From: Exophiala sp. HKRS030
Lineage: Eukaryota > Ascomycota > Eurotiomycetes > Chaetothyriales > Herpotrichiellaceae
Direction of reading: 5' to 3'
DNA length: 64,000 nucleotides
Assembly: GCA_023897205.1 (NCBI GenBank)
Contig: JAHWDD010000004.1
Location: forward strand, 744,001-808,000
Part shown: positions 22,160 to 33,253 of the stretch, piece after piece
Position numbering within the stretch: position 1 is the first letter of the stretch
Layout of the letters: each line of letters begins with the position of its first letter
Notes under the pieces: generated by a model
Databases searched by the model: none
Told to the model about the DNA's origin: nothing
The model's input: only the letters and a program-made list of their open reading frames with translations
Position numbers and translations under genes: made by a program

Positions 22160-22588
22160 GCTGTAATATCAGACGGGACTGTCTGTATCGAAAAGTTTCG
22201 AACGCAGCCAGAGTGGGACCTAGAAAGGACAGCAGGAATGTACGCCGTAGACTAAGACGAGGATGAGGCCCTGAGAATCCGGCGACGATTATGCCAAGGA
22301 ATACGGAGAAGTGGATGGCTTAATGGGGCCTACGGCGGATGGTGTGCATTTTTGATCAATGACCCTTCTGTCGATCATGCGCAATGCAAACCCCACGCCT
22401 TCGTTGACTGCCCCTCGTGTGCAAAAGAATTCCTTTTTCAATGTCGACAACGTCGTGGTTAGCCAAATCTATGGTCAATACACGATTCTCCTTGTTCAGG
22501 CTCTGGGTGTAACCGTTATTAATCTTTTCTCCTGAACAAATAGCCTTTCGCTTAGGAGACTGCCTTCCAAGTCACAATCGCAGTCAAG
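22160..22588. other. Divergent promoter region aps1 / GCLM
   Basis: A 429-base spacer between head-to-head genes. No open frame of note was found. Confidence 0.6.
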
Positions 22589-23657
22589 ATGAAGTTGATA
22601 CTCTCCACGTCGTATGATCATCCTTTCACTGGCACACTTCGGTCAAGTATGCCGACTGACTGGCAATGCTAGGAATATAATGTCCTCTGGACAATCAATA
22701 GTTCGAAAACCGCTCTTTTCGAAATCAAACGTTGAACTAATTAATGCACTTCACTCCAACTTCACGTCACATCAGCCTCACCATCACAATTACCAGTCCA
22801 ACTCAACGTCCACCGATTCCCCTTCGACAATTTCATCGGCAGACTACACTCACTGGACAACGAACGAGAATGATACTCTTCAAATCCCTACCTGGAAACC
22901 GACGCCCCTGACCGAGCCTCGCGAGTCATACGATGTCACTGTCAAATTGTTCTATCTTCCTAATATCCCCTCTTCTCGTCGTTCGCAGCACACCAAGGAC
23001 GCCATAAACCTGGTTCTGAAGGAGTTGGGAATCGAGAGTATCGATCTCTTGATTGTGAGCTATCCTGGCGTGAGTTTTGACGCTGATGACTATGGGGACG
23101 AGGAAGGCTCGTCCGTCGATGATGAAAATGCCAGCGCAGACAGTACCGACGAATCGCAGGGTTTGGATGCGCAACTCAAGGCATGGCGGACGCTCGAAGA
23201 GTTACATGAACAAGGCGTGATTTCTCAACTAGGAGTGTCAGAATTCAGCTCAGAAAGATTAGACAAATTTCTCCCCGAGGTCAAGGTGCGACCATCCGTT
23301 GATCAGATCAATGTCAAGGATTGCTGCGTCGTTCCAAAACCACTGATCGTGTATGCCAAGGAGAACAATCTCGAGCTCCTTACGCACGCAGACTGCACCG
23401 ATATTCTACCCCCAGGAACGACAAGGGAGTTGTTGGGACCGGGAAAGGATGGAGCCGGCATCATTGCTTCAAGGCCCGATGCCGGGGACGATGAACCGGG
23501 GCTGAAAGGTGACATTGAACCTCAGTGGGTGATCAAGTATACCGCAGTCGTAAAGAATCGTGGTGTGATCGAGAACAAGGGATATTTTGCTTTTGCTCAA
23601 CTTGGAAGTTGTATTGAACCCAGATCAGAATCAACCAATGTTGGTGACGTCCAATGA
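22589..23657 (+). CDS. GCLM: Glutamate-cysteine ligase modifier subunit (aldo-keto reductase fold)
   Basis: Exon 1 is 22589-22611 (MKLILSTS), then a 61-nt intron (GTATGA, CTGAC, TAG) and exon 2 22673-23657; 335 residues. The spliced start MKLILSTSNIMSSGQSIVRKP fits the fungal family better than the in-frame upstream extension. The modifier subunit binds the catalytic glutamate-cysteine ligase and raises its efficiency in the first step of glutathione synthesis. It has an aldo-keto reductase barrel (DLLIVSYPGVSF, a TLEELHEQGVISQLGVSEFS helix-strand, RPSVDQINVKDCCVVP) used for binding rather than catalysis. A long acidic loop (about residues 143-170) interrupts the barrel. The last strand EPQWVIKYTAVVKNRGVIENKGYF is typical. 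The cytosol is the expected location. Confidence 0.9.
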
Positions 23658-23898
23658 TAGTGACAGACTTTTGGTTCTTCAGCGTGGCGTTGGTCGGTTT
23701 GATCATTGGGATACTCGTTCAGAAAATAATCATAGTATCGGTGCTGGTACATAGACTCATTTTCAGTGCGACTCCTGAACCCATTACTTACGTCCCCATA
23801 CAATGGCACGCTCTTAACTGTATCTCCTTGTTCCCAGCTACGACGTTCTGATACTTGGCAAGAGAACAGCTATGGCTTTCGAAAAGATGGTTCGTACG

Positions 23899-24962
23899 TC
23901 ATCCTAGCATACTTCGCTTCCTCCCGCGAAGCCTGACCTCGTCCAACTTCTTCAACACAACGCCGGCGCCTTTGAAGCTGCCTCTATAACCATCTTGGCT
24001 TTGCAAGACCTCGGCATCGAACCAATCCTCTTGTCTGGGATGTGTTGAGCCAAAGGCCCGCTCTAGGACGTAGAGGTCAACCGCTCGGTCTTCCTCTTGC
24101 ATCGACTGTGTTGCGAGACCAAAGTCGATAAGCACGATATCGCCGGAGAGGTCTGGCGGTAACGCGGCGGCACCGGTCGTCGTGGTAGTTGTGCTGTTGG
24201 TGTCAAGCGTACCATTCGTATGGCTATCCGTGTCCACCACTCCATTCCCTTCAGTCTTCTCCTGCCTCGGCCTCACCATGACGTTACTACTCGTAAGGTC
24301 TCCGTGAACCACACCACCCCTGTGATGCATGTTTCCGACGGCTCGGCCGATTCTGCGAAGCAACCTCTTGACATCCTCGTCTCGTCTTTCAACCTCGTCG
24401 GTCCCCACCTGCCCAGCACTAGCGGCCTGTCTCTTCCACGCATCGAATCGTCGCAAAAGTTCCTTGACGCTTTCCCCATCAATCCACTCCATCAGCAACC
24501 AGGCGCCAGCGCCCTGACCCGCCTGCACTCTGCCTCTTGGCCCTCTTTGCCCGCGTCCAACCCGCGAACTTTCCTGGCCACATCCCATTCGAGGCTCAGC
24601 ACCGCGGGAACATTCACCCGGTCTTCAGGACTGATCCCATGACTTGTAAGGAGGCTAGTCAGTTTGACTAGTACCCGCGCCTCGGCCAAGACCCGTTGTT
24701 TGGTCAGTCGTGCATCGAGGATGGGGTGTCTGTATGCTTTACTGGGTCGGGCTTTGAGTGCTGCCGGTGTCGAGGGACTAAGGTAGTGGGTTTTATACAG
24801 GAGGGCTTCGGCTCCTTGTGTGATAAGAACCGGTGGGGGTTGTGTATTCGTGAACGGGTGGGGTAAAAAGGGTTGGTCTGTTGTTGGCGGTATTTGTGAG
24901 CGTGATGAAGATTCGGGTTCTGAGGATGGAGTGATGGGGGCGTTGGTAGAGGGTGTGGACAT
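23899..24962 (-). CDS. bud32: Bud32, KEOPS/EKC complex kinase (one frameshift)
   Basis: The start chosen is ATG 24962 (MSTPSTNAPITPS), within a longer frame lacking other support. The N-terminal lobe shows LITQGAEALLYKTHYL and the RHPILDARLTKQR helix with LAEARVLVKL. The second half is in another frame: WLLMEWIDGES, MHHRGGVVHGDLTSSNVMVR (HGD catalytic loop and Asn), VLIDFGLATQS (DFG) and the hallmark RAVDLYVLERAFGSTHP, ending RMRGRKRS-like (RLRGRKRSMLG). One extra base between about 24510 and 24600 joins the halves into 354 residues. Bud32 is an atypical small kinase/ATPase that, with Kae1, makes the t6A tRNA modification and supports telomeres. Insertions after the DFG-preceding strand and near residue 150 make it longer than the yeast protein (261). 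It converges on GCLM. Confidence 0.92.
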
Positions 24963-25430
24963 GGTTGCAGGGATTGGAATCGGAGGCTCTCTTGGCCGGT
25001 TGAGGCTAGGGAATGCAAAAGTGAGACGTTCAAGGATTATGCTGGTGATGTATGAAGACAATGAAGATGAAGAAGCAGAAGCCTTCTCGAGCAGAGCGTC
25101 GTTCCCAGTGACACACTGTGGTGGAGGGCACAAGTCAGGGTGTGGACGTGCAGAGATGGACCAAACAACCAGTCACTTCTCCAATTTTGCAGGTCAGATC
25201 ACACACATTTTTGCAAAGTTACCTGCATAAATTCTTGGCATGGAAAGTCTAGTTCGACGCCGGCAACCGCGGGTAGCGAGCCCAAGTGTGCATAAACTTG
25301 ACGAGTGTTAATGAGCCGTAGTTATGATTTGTGATCTGTATAACAGGCCGCAAGGTGGATGGCGGGGTGCTCAGTCGTGGATGTTAGCAAGAACCAGGGC
25401 AGGTTGTTTGAAACAAACTTTCCCCAGGAA

Positions 25431-26570
25431 ACAGTTCTGTGGTACACTGAGTACGTACTACGGAGTACAGTAGGGAGGGGGAATAAGGCTGGAAAACAGG
25501 ACGGAACCAATTACCAGGGAGTCCGAGAATTGAGGATTTGACATGAATTGGGATAGGCCGGGAGAACTTTGAAGCTGGCAGTTTTCAGGACATTGAGATT
25601 CACGTGCGACGACGCCAAGGAGTGCATGACGGATGAGGCACGCAAGCTAATTTAGATAAGATCAGGAAATCTGAGAGAATCTCAGAAATCTCAGAAAATC
25701 CCAAGATCTTCGCTGGGTTTCTTGGGATAGTGGATACATGATGCAGGCCAGTAGCATGTGCCAATGCCCTGCAGTGTGAAGTGCCACAAGTGCCCGTAAT
25801 GTCGCCTATGGCTCGCTAGGACGACAATAAATGGGCGCCGGATAAGCCTAATGGAAACTGGCTGATCCCCGCCAGTGCCCCCGAAACTCACTATTAGGTA
25901 TTTAGCGTCCGCGGATGATGAGCGAAGGATGCAAGAAATGCTAATACAAAGTGCTGCCAGTTCAACAGCCAATAACGACCGACATTGAGGTAGATTTTAA
26001 GTCTAAATTCTGAACTAGCTTCAAGTTAACCAGTCTGGATACCTCTCGGCTAAGCCATAAGCTAATAGCTACGGAGTAGGTAGGCACGTAGGTAAGTACT
26101 GTACAGCTATCAAGTGCCTTTGCTATCAAGCCGGGGGTTAGATACGGAGTACCACGAGTGCCTATTCGGACTATTGTGGGTGCCTAAGTACGGATTTCGT
26201 CTGCTCCGGTTTACTGGGCTCCATAGGGAGCAAATTAGGTACAGTACCACGAGTACCACAGTACCTAGTCAAAGGGTCTCCCACCAAGGGCAAGGTGCCC
26301 GTGCACGGCCCGTGAAATCTACCCAGCGAAGGTATGGATGGAGTCGTGGGAGTACAGTAGATAATCAGTATTGGACGCCCAGTGTCGACGTCGGTGACTC
26401 GGGGATTCCATAGCCTACAGCGACTCAGAGACCAGACTAACTACCTAGTAGGTGCCTAGGTAACCACAGTCTCACCAAGTACGAGAGCCTAACCACTGAC
26501 TAACTAGTTACTCCCATAGAGTCAGTGGGAAAAAAAACCTTAGGATCGTACCTAATTAGTGAGATCTACG
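25431..26570. repeat. Tract dense in short TAC/GTA palindromic words
   Basis: TACGGAGTA occurs three times (near 25452, 26071 and 26143), the 12-mer AGTACCACGAGT occurs exactly at 26148-26159 and 26243-26254, and many GGTAC, AGTACT, CTAGGTA and GTACAGTA words lie between. The tract has no open frame of note. Other single TACGGAGT words occur elsewhere in the window (44452, 47990). It is seen in the sequence; no mechanism is known to me. Confidence 0.5.
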
Positions 26571-26748
26571 CTTCCAAACCCCACCATCAACCTTCAACAA
26601 GCCTGTAGGTTGGCCCCGGAATGCCATCCACCTGTCATCCACCTTTTCAGCTATCTTTTTCCCAAATCCTGAGTGGTTGTCTGAAGCAGATTTTGTCCCG
26701 GAAAGTTTGTTGAGTACATCTCAGGATCGGAGGACCGACTGACGGCCC

Positions 26749-26783
26749 ACGACTGACGACTGACGACTGACGACTCACGACTG
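26749..26783. repeat. Tandem repeat, five 7-base units ACGACTG
   Basis: Units at 26749, 26756, 26763, 26770 (ACGACTC variant) and 26777, with further partial copies on either side (CGACTGA near 26736). It lies about 0.9 kb upstream of the carbonic anhydrase start. Confidence 0.8.
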
Positions 26784-27620
26784 GGGACTGTCGACCTGTT
26801 CGAGCGTCACTCGGGGCAGACAAAAAGAAAACCTGTTATCTCTTCCCCTTCTTCCCGAACCTCCAGGACTCAAGTCCATATAATCTCACGCAACGTGATG
26901 CTCCGGCGAGTGTGTTGTCGTCCTCAATTGCAACGTCTCACCACTCTTACCAGCGTGGCCTGTCCGTTACAGAAGCAACCACTCCTTCAAACCGACGCCA
27001 TCTCCCCGACACCTGCAGGTTAGCGAATCCACACAAGCTGCACCTTCATCACCACCACCACCCGCGCTTTCTCAGCCAAATCTCCCCAAACCGATTCCCT
27101 CAGAGTGGCATAGGTCGTTCGCTTACCACCGTCCTACCACAATCACATCCACAAGTTCCACCACCGTGCACCAACCCTCGTAAATCCGCTTCCTCCCACT
27201 GCTCCCAGCATTCCATATCTATTCGATTATTTAAAACCATGTCCCCGATCGTCATGTTCTTCCCGACTTCAACGTCCCCGACCCGGAGCCAGAAGACAAA
27301 GGCAACGACGAGTCCGACATGCCGCCCCCAGGTACGTACTATTTCTACTTTCTTCGCTTATCGGACACCATAGATCTCCGTCTTTTGCCCAGTACGCCTT
27401 AGCTGGCCTTTCTGTTGTCTATCTTGATTCTTGTCTCTATGTCAGATAAGCCAACATCATGTTGCCAATGTCTCCGCGGAGTATCAAGTTCTCTCCTCCC
27501 ATGATCGACTTGCATCTTGTGCTGTTGGCACTTGGGGAGTATTTCGTCATATTGTCCGGCCGCAAATCCATCCAATCCCGGCGATTGTGGCTGCTTCCCT
27601 CAACAAAATCGTGGCCTCGA

Positions 27621-27628
27621 TCACGTGA
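27621..27628. promoter_or_regulatory. Palindromic E-box TCACGTGA
   Basis: A perfect 8-base palindrome 80 bases before the carbonic anhydrase start codon. CACGTG is bound by bHLH factors such as Cbf1 in yeast. Confidence 0.35.
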
Positions 27629-27708
27629 CCAGGCCTCATCCAACACCATCCTCCACCATTATTCCCTCTCTTCACAACGCATCTCAACTCCTTCAAGCTT
27701 CACCGACG

Positions 27709-28404
27709 ATGAAAACCGACACTGACACCGTCTCTTCCACAGCAACAAACGGTACCACTACTCAACAATTCGAAGACGCCTATGCCAAGGCTTTCAACAA
27801 CAATTCGCTCTGGCGCCGTTCTCTCGCCGAAACAGAGCCGGAACTCTTCAGCTCGTTAGGCAAAGGCCAATCCCCACAAATTCTATGGATCGGTTGTGCC
27901 GACTCAAGATGCCCCGAGACCACCATCCTCGGCCTACAGCCCGGTGAGATCTTTTGCCACCGAAATATCGCCAACATCCTCGTCAACACCGACATCAACT
28001 CGTTGTCCGTCATCCAATATGCTGTCCAGTATCTCAAGGTCAAGCACATCATCATTTGCGGACATACTTCGTGCGGTGGCATCGCCGCTGCTCTTGGAAA
28101 CAAGAAGCTTGGCCTTATCGACACTTGGTTGATGCCGCTCCGTGCTCTACGACAGGAGAACCTCGGGCTCCTCGACACCTTGAACGAGACAGAAAAGGGG
28201 CTCAAGTTGGTCGAGCTCAATGTTCGTGCGGGTGTCAAAGTGCTGCATTCCAACCCTATCGTCATAGACGCCATGAGTGACCGCGGCCTTCAGGTTCACG
28301 GATTGATATACAATGTTGGCACTGGCGAATTGCGGGAACTAGACATTGAAGAAGAGGAGGAAATCGTCAAGAGTCGCATCGTATCTTTCAAGACCGAGGA
28401 CTGA
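27709..28404 (+). CDS. nce103: Beta-class carbonic anhydrase
   Basis: Single exon, 231 residues from ATG 27709; the frame extends upstream only through implausible sequence. It interconverts CO2 and bicarbonate, supplying bicarbonate for carboxylases. Zinc site: Cys63 with the Asp65/Arg67 dyad (GCADSRCPET), His119 and Cys122 (CGHTSCGG). HRNIANIL, VIQYAVQYLKVKHIIICGH and GLQVHGLIYNVGTGELRELD complete the fold. The length suits a cytosolic NCE103-type enzyme without a mitochondrial presequence, unless an upstream exon supplies one. The first 35 residues are Thr/Asn/Gln-rich. A palindromic E-box lies 80 bases upstream. Confidence 0.95.
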   Translation: MKTDTDTVSSTATNGTTTQQFEDAYAKAFNNNSLWRRSLAETEPELFSSLGKGQSPQILWIGCADSRCPETTILGLQPGEIFCHRNIANILVNTDINSLSVIQYAVQYLKVKHIIICGHTSCGGIAAALGNKKLGLIDTWLMPLRALRQENLGLLDTLNETEKGLKLVELNVRAGVKVLHSNPIVIDAMSDRGLQVHGLIYNVGTGELRELDIEEEEEIVKSRIVSFKTED

Positions 28405-29592
28405 GTACGTATGCCATGCCAATCCAACTGATTGGCTTATCGGCTGTGTATCAACGCGAAGTTGCTCCAGCTGTGTCATGAACCTTCCATCTTCGTCTGT
28501 GTCTTTAAATATCCCCTCAGCAAAAACCAACTGAATCTATTAAATCAACCTTGGGATACACAGGACTAGCTTAGATGTTATTCATCCTTTTATGTTTGGT
28601 CAGGCCATTTCATTGTTCTGTTTTGATTGCACATGGAGCCTGTTATTGTCTAGGAAGACGACAAGGATACTACAGACTACAGGACTGGACGTTTGCGTTG
28701 TTCGAGATTTTGCTGTCATTTTTTTCTGTTTCCGTACCCAGAAAACCCGAAGATAACCGTGCAACAACACCAACTAAAACCACAATGATCATTGATGGAA
28801 CCGACAACGACAACGACAGTGCCCCTCTTCGAGCTTCTGAAGACGATCGAGGTAAATTAAAACAGTTACATAGTTCTCTATCAAAGAAAATCTATATACC
28901 GTTGGGGTTGTTGCACTGATTTGGGCTCGTTTCCTTGGATCACTTCCTTCGCACTTCGTGCTTCTCTCCCTCCAGATATACCATCACTACGTACCTTGTA
29001 CCGCTATTATTGTGTTCAATCGTACTTAGCCACAAATCCTGTGATCCCTAGTCTGTCCATCTCAGCGTGCGTTGAGGGAGTGTAGAATCCACTATGTTTG
29101 AATGCCTTTTGAGTTGCAATTCAATCTCATTCCATATATCTACCTACCACGGTGAAGGCGAAAAGCTAGTAAGAAACTCTCCGAAGGAGAATGATTTACT
29201 CCCAAGCAAGACTGACTCGCACCAGACCCTCTGCCTCAGCCCCCAGCCAGCACTCAGACACGTGAAATGAATGGAAGTTTTGATGGAAATTGAGCAGATA
29301 CCCTGGACCACCGGTGACCCCGGCTTGCGCAAGGATCACCAAACACCAGCCGTTTCTCCATGTCAGGCTGAGCAAATACTCAGACAGCACCAAGAACCGT
29401 GCCATCATCTGTGATGTCGCATCTGAATGATGATCACCAATCTGAAACGCAGCACATGCGAAACCCTCTTACTCTCATTACTTGTCGAAACTTTCCATCT
29501 CATGGAATATCATTACAAGCTCGGCCGCCGCCCGTGGCTAAACGCCAGTCACATGCCAATCAGCTTCCACCGGTAAACAAGCAACAGCGAAC
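28405..29592. other. Intergenic, possible small membrane-protein remnant
   Basis: The 3' flanks of the carbonic anhydrase and F-box-like genes. An ATG at 28784 starts an acidic stretch (MIIDGTDNDNDSAPL). If one more G is allowed in the run near 28901, the frame continues through a hydrophobic helix (VVALIWARFLG) to a stop near 29027, about 80 residues. No homologue is recognised, so it is not called as a gene. Confidence 0.35.
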
Positions 29593-31184
29593 TTATAAAT
29601 CATTGAGTTGGGGTTGAATGTGATAGCGTTTCCCGTAGTGTCGAAATCTCAAATTTCGGGTTGCGAAATCGTGATCACGCTGTTGAATTTTGGTCTTTTG
29701 CAAACGTTTTGTTCGTAAGAGTAGAGCTTGAGATGACAGATGAGATGAAGCTGTCCGTCTTGAGACTGGGTCCTGCTGTGCGGTCTCTTCCTCGTCTGCC
29801 AACAGATCCTCGCCTTCAGACTCCGAGTCGGAGACCATATGCTCGCTTCTCTGTCGTTTTGCCTTGATTTTATCGATAAGCTTTGCCAGTGGCATCATGT
29901 TCTCCGCTAAGTCTTGAGCGCTCGGAGCAGTCTTGCGGGATTGTGACATCAATAATTCGAGATTGGAACGGTTCTTCGAATCCCCAAGATAACCATACCT
30001 GTCAATGATTTGTACGGCCTTAATGCCTCTCCACCTTCGGAGTTCTGCATTCAGCTTCAGCTGGTATTCCTCCACCTCTTCTTTACTTTTGCGATCGGAA
30101 AGGCGACCATCAGGTAGTTGAGGAACCAGTAGAATTTGGAATAAGTCCAAGCGTTGCTTGTTGCGCAAGTATTGAAGTACCTGGAGCCATTTCTCTTCGA
30201 AAGTCAAGCTAAAGCAGCTCCGATCTTCATAGTCTCCAGCAATTCCAGAAAACATGGTGAGCCTCAGAGTCCGCAAGGAAGTGACATTAGACACACCGAT
30301 GTTCTTGAGCCACCATAGACAAGCATGAGGATCACGAAATTCGAAAAAATTGGAAGCGTAAAAGATCCCAGATGCTACTTCTCTGAAGAGCTTGCAAGTT
30401 TGCATGATCCCAAACTTGATGTCCACATTGTTAAGAGTAACTTCATCGGTCTCATTTGTTCTGAGGTCATTGCCGGTCGTGATATACCCTGCAAGCATGC
30501 CTGTCCGGTAGAACGGTTGATATGGCTTAATTCCGGACAATTCATTCGTGAATAGGGGTTCAAGAATCTTGTTGATGATGCTTCTGGGAGGTCGGTGATT
30601 TTCTTTGGAAACCCTGGAGAGATTTGAGGGCCGGCATTTTGTCGTAACCAGGATATCACAGCAGATTGTGGGTTTTTCTGACAGGAGGTCGGCGTGTCCA
30701 CTTGGATGCCTTCCATGGGAACAGAGTTCTCAAATTCCGGCGCAGACGGAGTGGGGGATGGCAGGTATGTAGAGTCGTTGGAAATGTGCTCCGAAATTGA
30801 TGCTCTAACGACGCCGTCTTTCTCAATGTAGTGGATGGAATTGGCGTCTGGAGGCGGTGATGGGAGTAGGTCAGGGTTTTGTCTGGGATAAACTTTGATA
30901 TTGGATGAGAAATATTTAGACTGAAATCTGTTCAAAGTTAACTTGAGCAATGACAATATTGTCCTACTTGGGAAGGATATGATTGCTTACAATGAATCGC
31001 GTGTGATAGAGCGCAGATGTACAGATGGACTGCATGGTACTGACATGGCGGACGTTCCTGCCTCATCTGAGCGAGTCTTTTTCATTGAAGGCGTGATGAA
31101 TGGCGGTATGTCGGATTCATCGCGCGGTCGCTTCGATGTCGGCGTGAACATGTTGACGTCCGGCTGGTCTTGACCGGAGACCAT
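29593..31184 (-). CDS. F-box-like orphan protein, two exons (one frameshift)
   Basis: Exon 1 is 30991-31184 (from ATG 31184, MVSGQDQPDVNMFTP), a 63-nt intron (GTAAGC donor) follows, and exon 2 is 29593-30927. Exon 2 breaks near the GGG (plus strand) at 30586-30588; one extra base turns the local sequence into KKITDLPRSIINKILEPL, which has the L-P-x2-I-x2-K-I spacing of an F-box or F-box-like helix pair. The restored protein has 509 residues. After the motif come SGIKPYQPFYRTG, a strand-helix region with MQTCKLFREVASGIFY and FFEF (typical of fungal F-box-associated proteins), an acidic patch and a basic tail. If it is an F-box protein it would recruit a substrate to an SCF ubiquitin ligase. 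No substrate domain (WD40, LRR) is seen. Confidence 0.6.
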
Positions 31185-31442
31185 TGTGTGAGATTCAGAG
31201 ATGAGTCACGTCCTTTGCGAAGTAGATGATAGCATGAGATGGTCAGGTGGGAAAGGTTTCGCACCCACGAGACAGTGACTGTAAGCTGGTCAGGACAAGT
31301 CGAGACAACACACGCTCTTGGCACAGGATAACGCGAATGTGATAAGAGTTGAAGAAATCGACTTGTTGATGATGGCTTGTGAAGTGATTGTAAATGCAGA
31401 GGCTGATCAGGTCAGACCTTGTGATCCTATGACTGTATGACT

Positions 31443-32530
31443 TTATCCACGGAAAGTTCTGAAAGCCTCAGCCACCGTCATGCCTTCCGCCACGGCCTCC
31501 TTGACTTTGTCGTCTGCTGCAACCAGCTTCGGCATCAGGGACAGTGTCTCCTCTAGCAACTGTTGAGGAATCACAACAGCACCTTCTTCTGGGTCCAAGA
31601 AGACAATATCACCCTGAATCATATTAGAGAACAACTCGATTATAGCGAACATGGACTTGCCGGTTTGATCAGGACTCCAGTGATGGACACGGGGACATTA
31701 CGTGCGTAGACAACTGACTCGGCATTGGTTCCAACTGTAGATCGACCTTGAGAGAAGATCTATACAGTCAGCAAAGACTTGACAAAAAGCGCACGAGAGA
31801 TCGTGGAGGTCAAGATCCAGACTGATTGTACCACCTACTGTAAGTCCGGAATTCTTCAATTCTGCAAAATCCCGTACACGGCCACCGACGACACAACCTG
31901 CAGCACCTCTGACTTTCATTCGCTGTGCCATGATGCCTCCTACAGCAGCACACTTCTGACCCTCAGGCTGTTCGATGACAACAATCGTTCCAGGTTCCGT
32001 CAGATCAACCCAATGACTACCTTTGGGCACAGTGTTTTCCTCGGCCGGCCTTTCGTCCGGAACAGCTGCTTTTGAGACCAACTTTAGTGTGGAAGCTGGC
32101 GCGATGATTTTCGGAGCAGCTCCATCACTGTTTATACCTCCAGAGAAAGCAGTGAATGGTACTTTTGTCCTTGTTCAGTGGCGTTCTCGAATCACCCTTG
32201 TTCAAGATACTTACATATGTCAGCGAGATACCCAGCCCGCGCAACTTCTCCAGCTTGCGGCTTTTGGAGTTTCAACAAGGCATCTGACACCTGTGATGAT
32301 CAGCTTTCATTTCGTCCTTGACTCAGAGGCATCCTAACATCACAAGCTGAGAAGTCGTGTAACCGGCGAAGCTTGTCCTGCAAACCATCATCGGCTTCGT
32401 GACTCCTTGTTGCAATGCTCATGGTGGAACTGAATGTCCTTGTTCCAGTTCTACTATTTTGGGAAAGGGAGTTTATTGCCGCCCGCAACGTACGCCTTTG
32501 ATTAATGCTGCGTAGGGCCGAACTATTCAT
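31443..32530 (-). CDS. RraA-fold protein, probably mitochondrial, five exons with a GC-AG intron
   Basis: Exons 32339-32530, 32215-32290, 31839-32161, 31661-31759 and 31443-31613 give 286 residues. The N-terminus (RRTLRAAINSLSQNSRTGTR then FSS) reads as a mitochondrial presequence. Family blocks: FSACDVSDALLKL, LPFTAFSGGINSDG, the GGIMAQRMKVRGAAGCVVGG turn followed by RVRDFAEL (the Arg-Asp pair used by RraA-type aldolases), FSQGRSTVGTNAES, and KPGDIVFLDPEEGAVVIP. The class includes 4-hydroxy-4-methyl-2-oxoglutarate aldolase/oxaloacetate decarboxylase and the bacterial RNase E inhibitor RraA. The residue often Asp before the Gly of the binding turn is Gly here. The fourth intron (31614-31660) begins GCAAGT and is GC-AG; the coding join is exact only with it. 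Confidence 0.88.
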
Positions 32531-33253
32531 TGTTCATCTGCCATATCATGCTTCAACAGATGCTCAAGGTCCTTACTGACGGTCGGAAGTAAACGGGGAC
32601 AAGGCAGAGTCATGTGACCCAGGGCAAGGACGAAAGACATAGATCACGTGGGTGTGACAATGAATACCCACGGTACAAGGCGTAGCAAACGTGTTGACCA
32701 TCAAGCAACTTTGAGCTCTTGATGGTGCCTGGGAGGGCTGAAAGGCGGATAATACATTCGCAATTCTGGTGCAGGTTTACCATTTTTGTTCTGTACCTTC
32801 TACTTATGAGACACCTCTTGTCGACTTTCTATCTAAATGACTACCGAGCTGCTCCTCCGGTACCTCCGCAACTGAAGGTGTCGCAATGCCTGAAAGTACC
32901 TCCGTCATTATCATCATCACCGAGACCATTTGAGTATCCGAATTCGCACAGTGACCGATCTTAGTATCCGCGTGCCTCTTTGACGGTAGGCGTTGTCCCG
33001 GTGTAAACGACAGGATCTAATGAACGAAACGGAAATCCTTGCGCCTATTGCCGAGGTTCGGTCGTAGTCTCGATGTAATAGATATACTCCTTCTTGACGG
33101 TCAATTGGCTCCAATTACAGATGCCAAAGTAAATTTCAGCCGACAACGTACCAACGCCTGGAGGGAGGACTGAAGCAAGAACAAAGTAGTAGCACAAGCA
33201 AGAAGAATAGGATCGTCACATGGATGCATTGTTAGAGACGTGATTAACAACAT
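32531..33253. other. Intergenic, RraA-like promoter
   Basis: No gene is supported. CACGTG at 32647-32652 lies 117 bases upstream of the RraA-like start codon. Confidence 0.5.

Larger units (their letters stand above)
24963..27708. other. Intergenic, repeat-rich; carbonic anhydrase promoter side
   Basis: This 2.7-kb stretch has no confident gene. 25430-26570 is dense in short TAC/GTA-based words (separate entry), and 26749-26783 is a 7-base tandem repeat. An ATG at 26898 opens a basic, presequence-like stretch (MLRRVCCRPQLQRL) that ends at a possible donor. Farther on, an acidic frame around 27260-27330 ends at GTACGT and could splice to 27448. These may be 5' exons of an unrecognised small gene or of an alternative carbonic anhydrase transcript, but I could not assemble a convincing model. 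Confidence 0.4.

Noticed and set aside
22614..22672. Start of the GCLM protein at the first codon of the long open frame
   Set aside because: That stretch has GT-AG ends and a CTGAC branch site and is an intron; the spliced start fits the family.
22589..23657. Active aldo-keto reductase enzyme
   Set aside because: The order of conserved blocks matches the glutamate-cysteine ligase modifier subunit, which uses the fold without the oxidoreductase chemistry.
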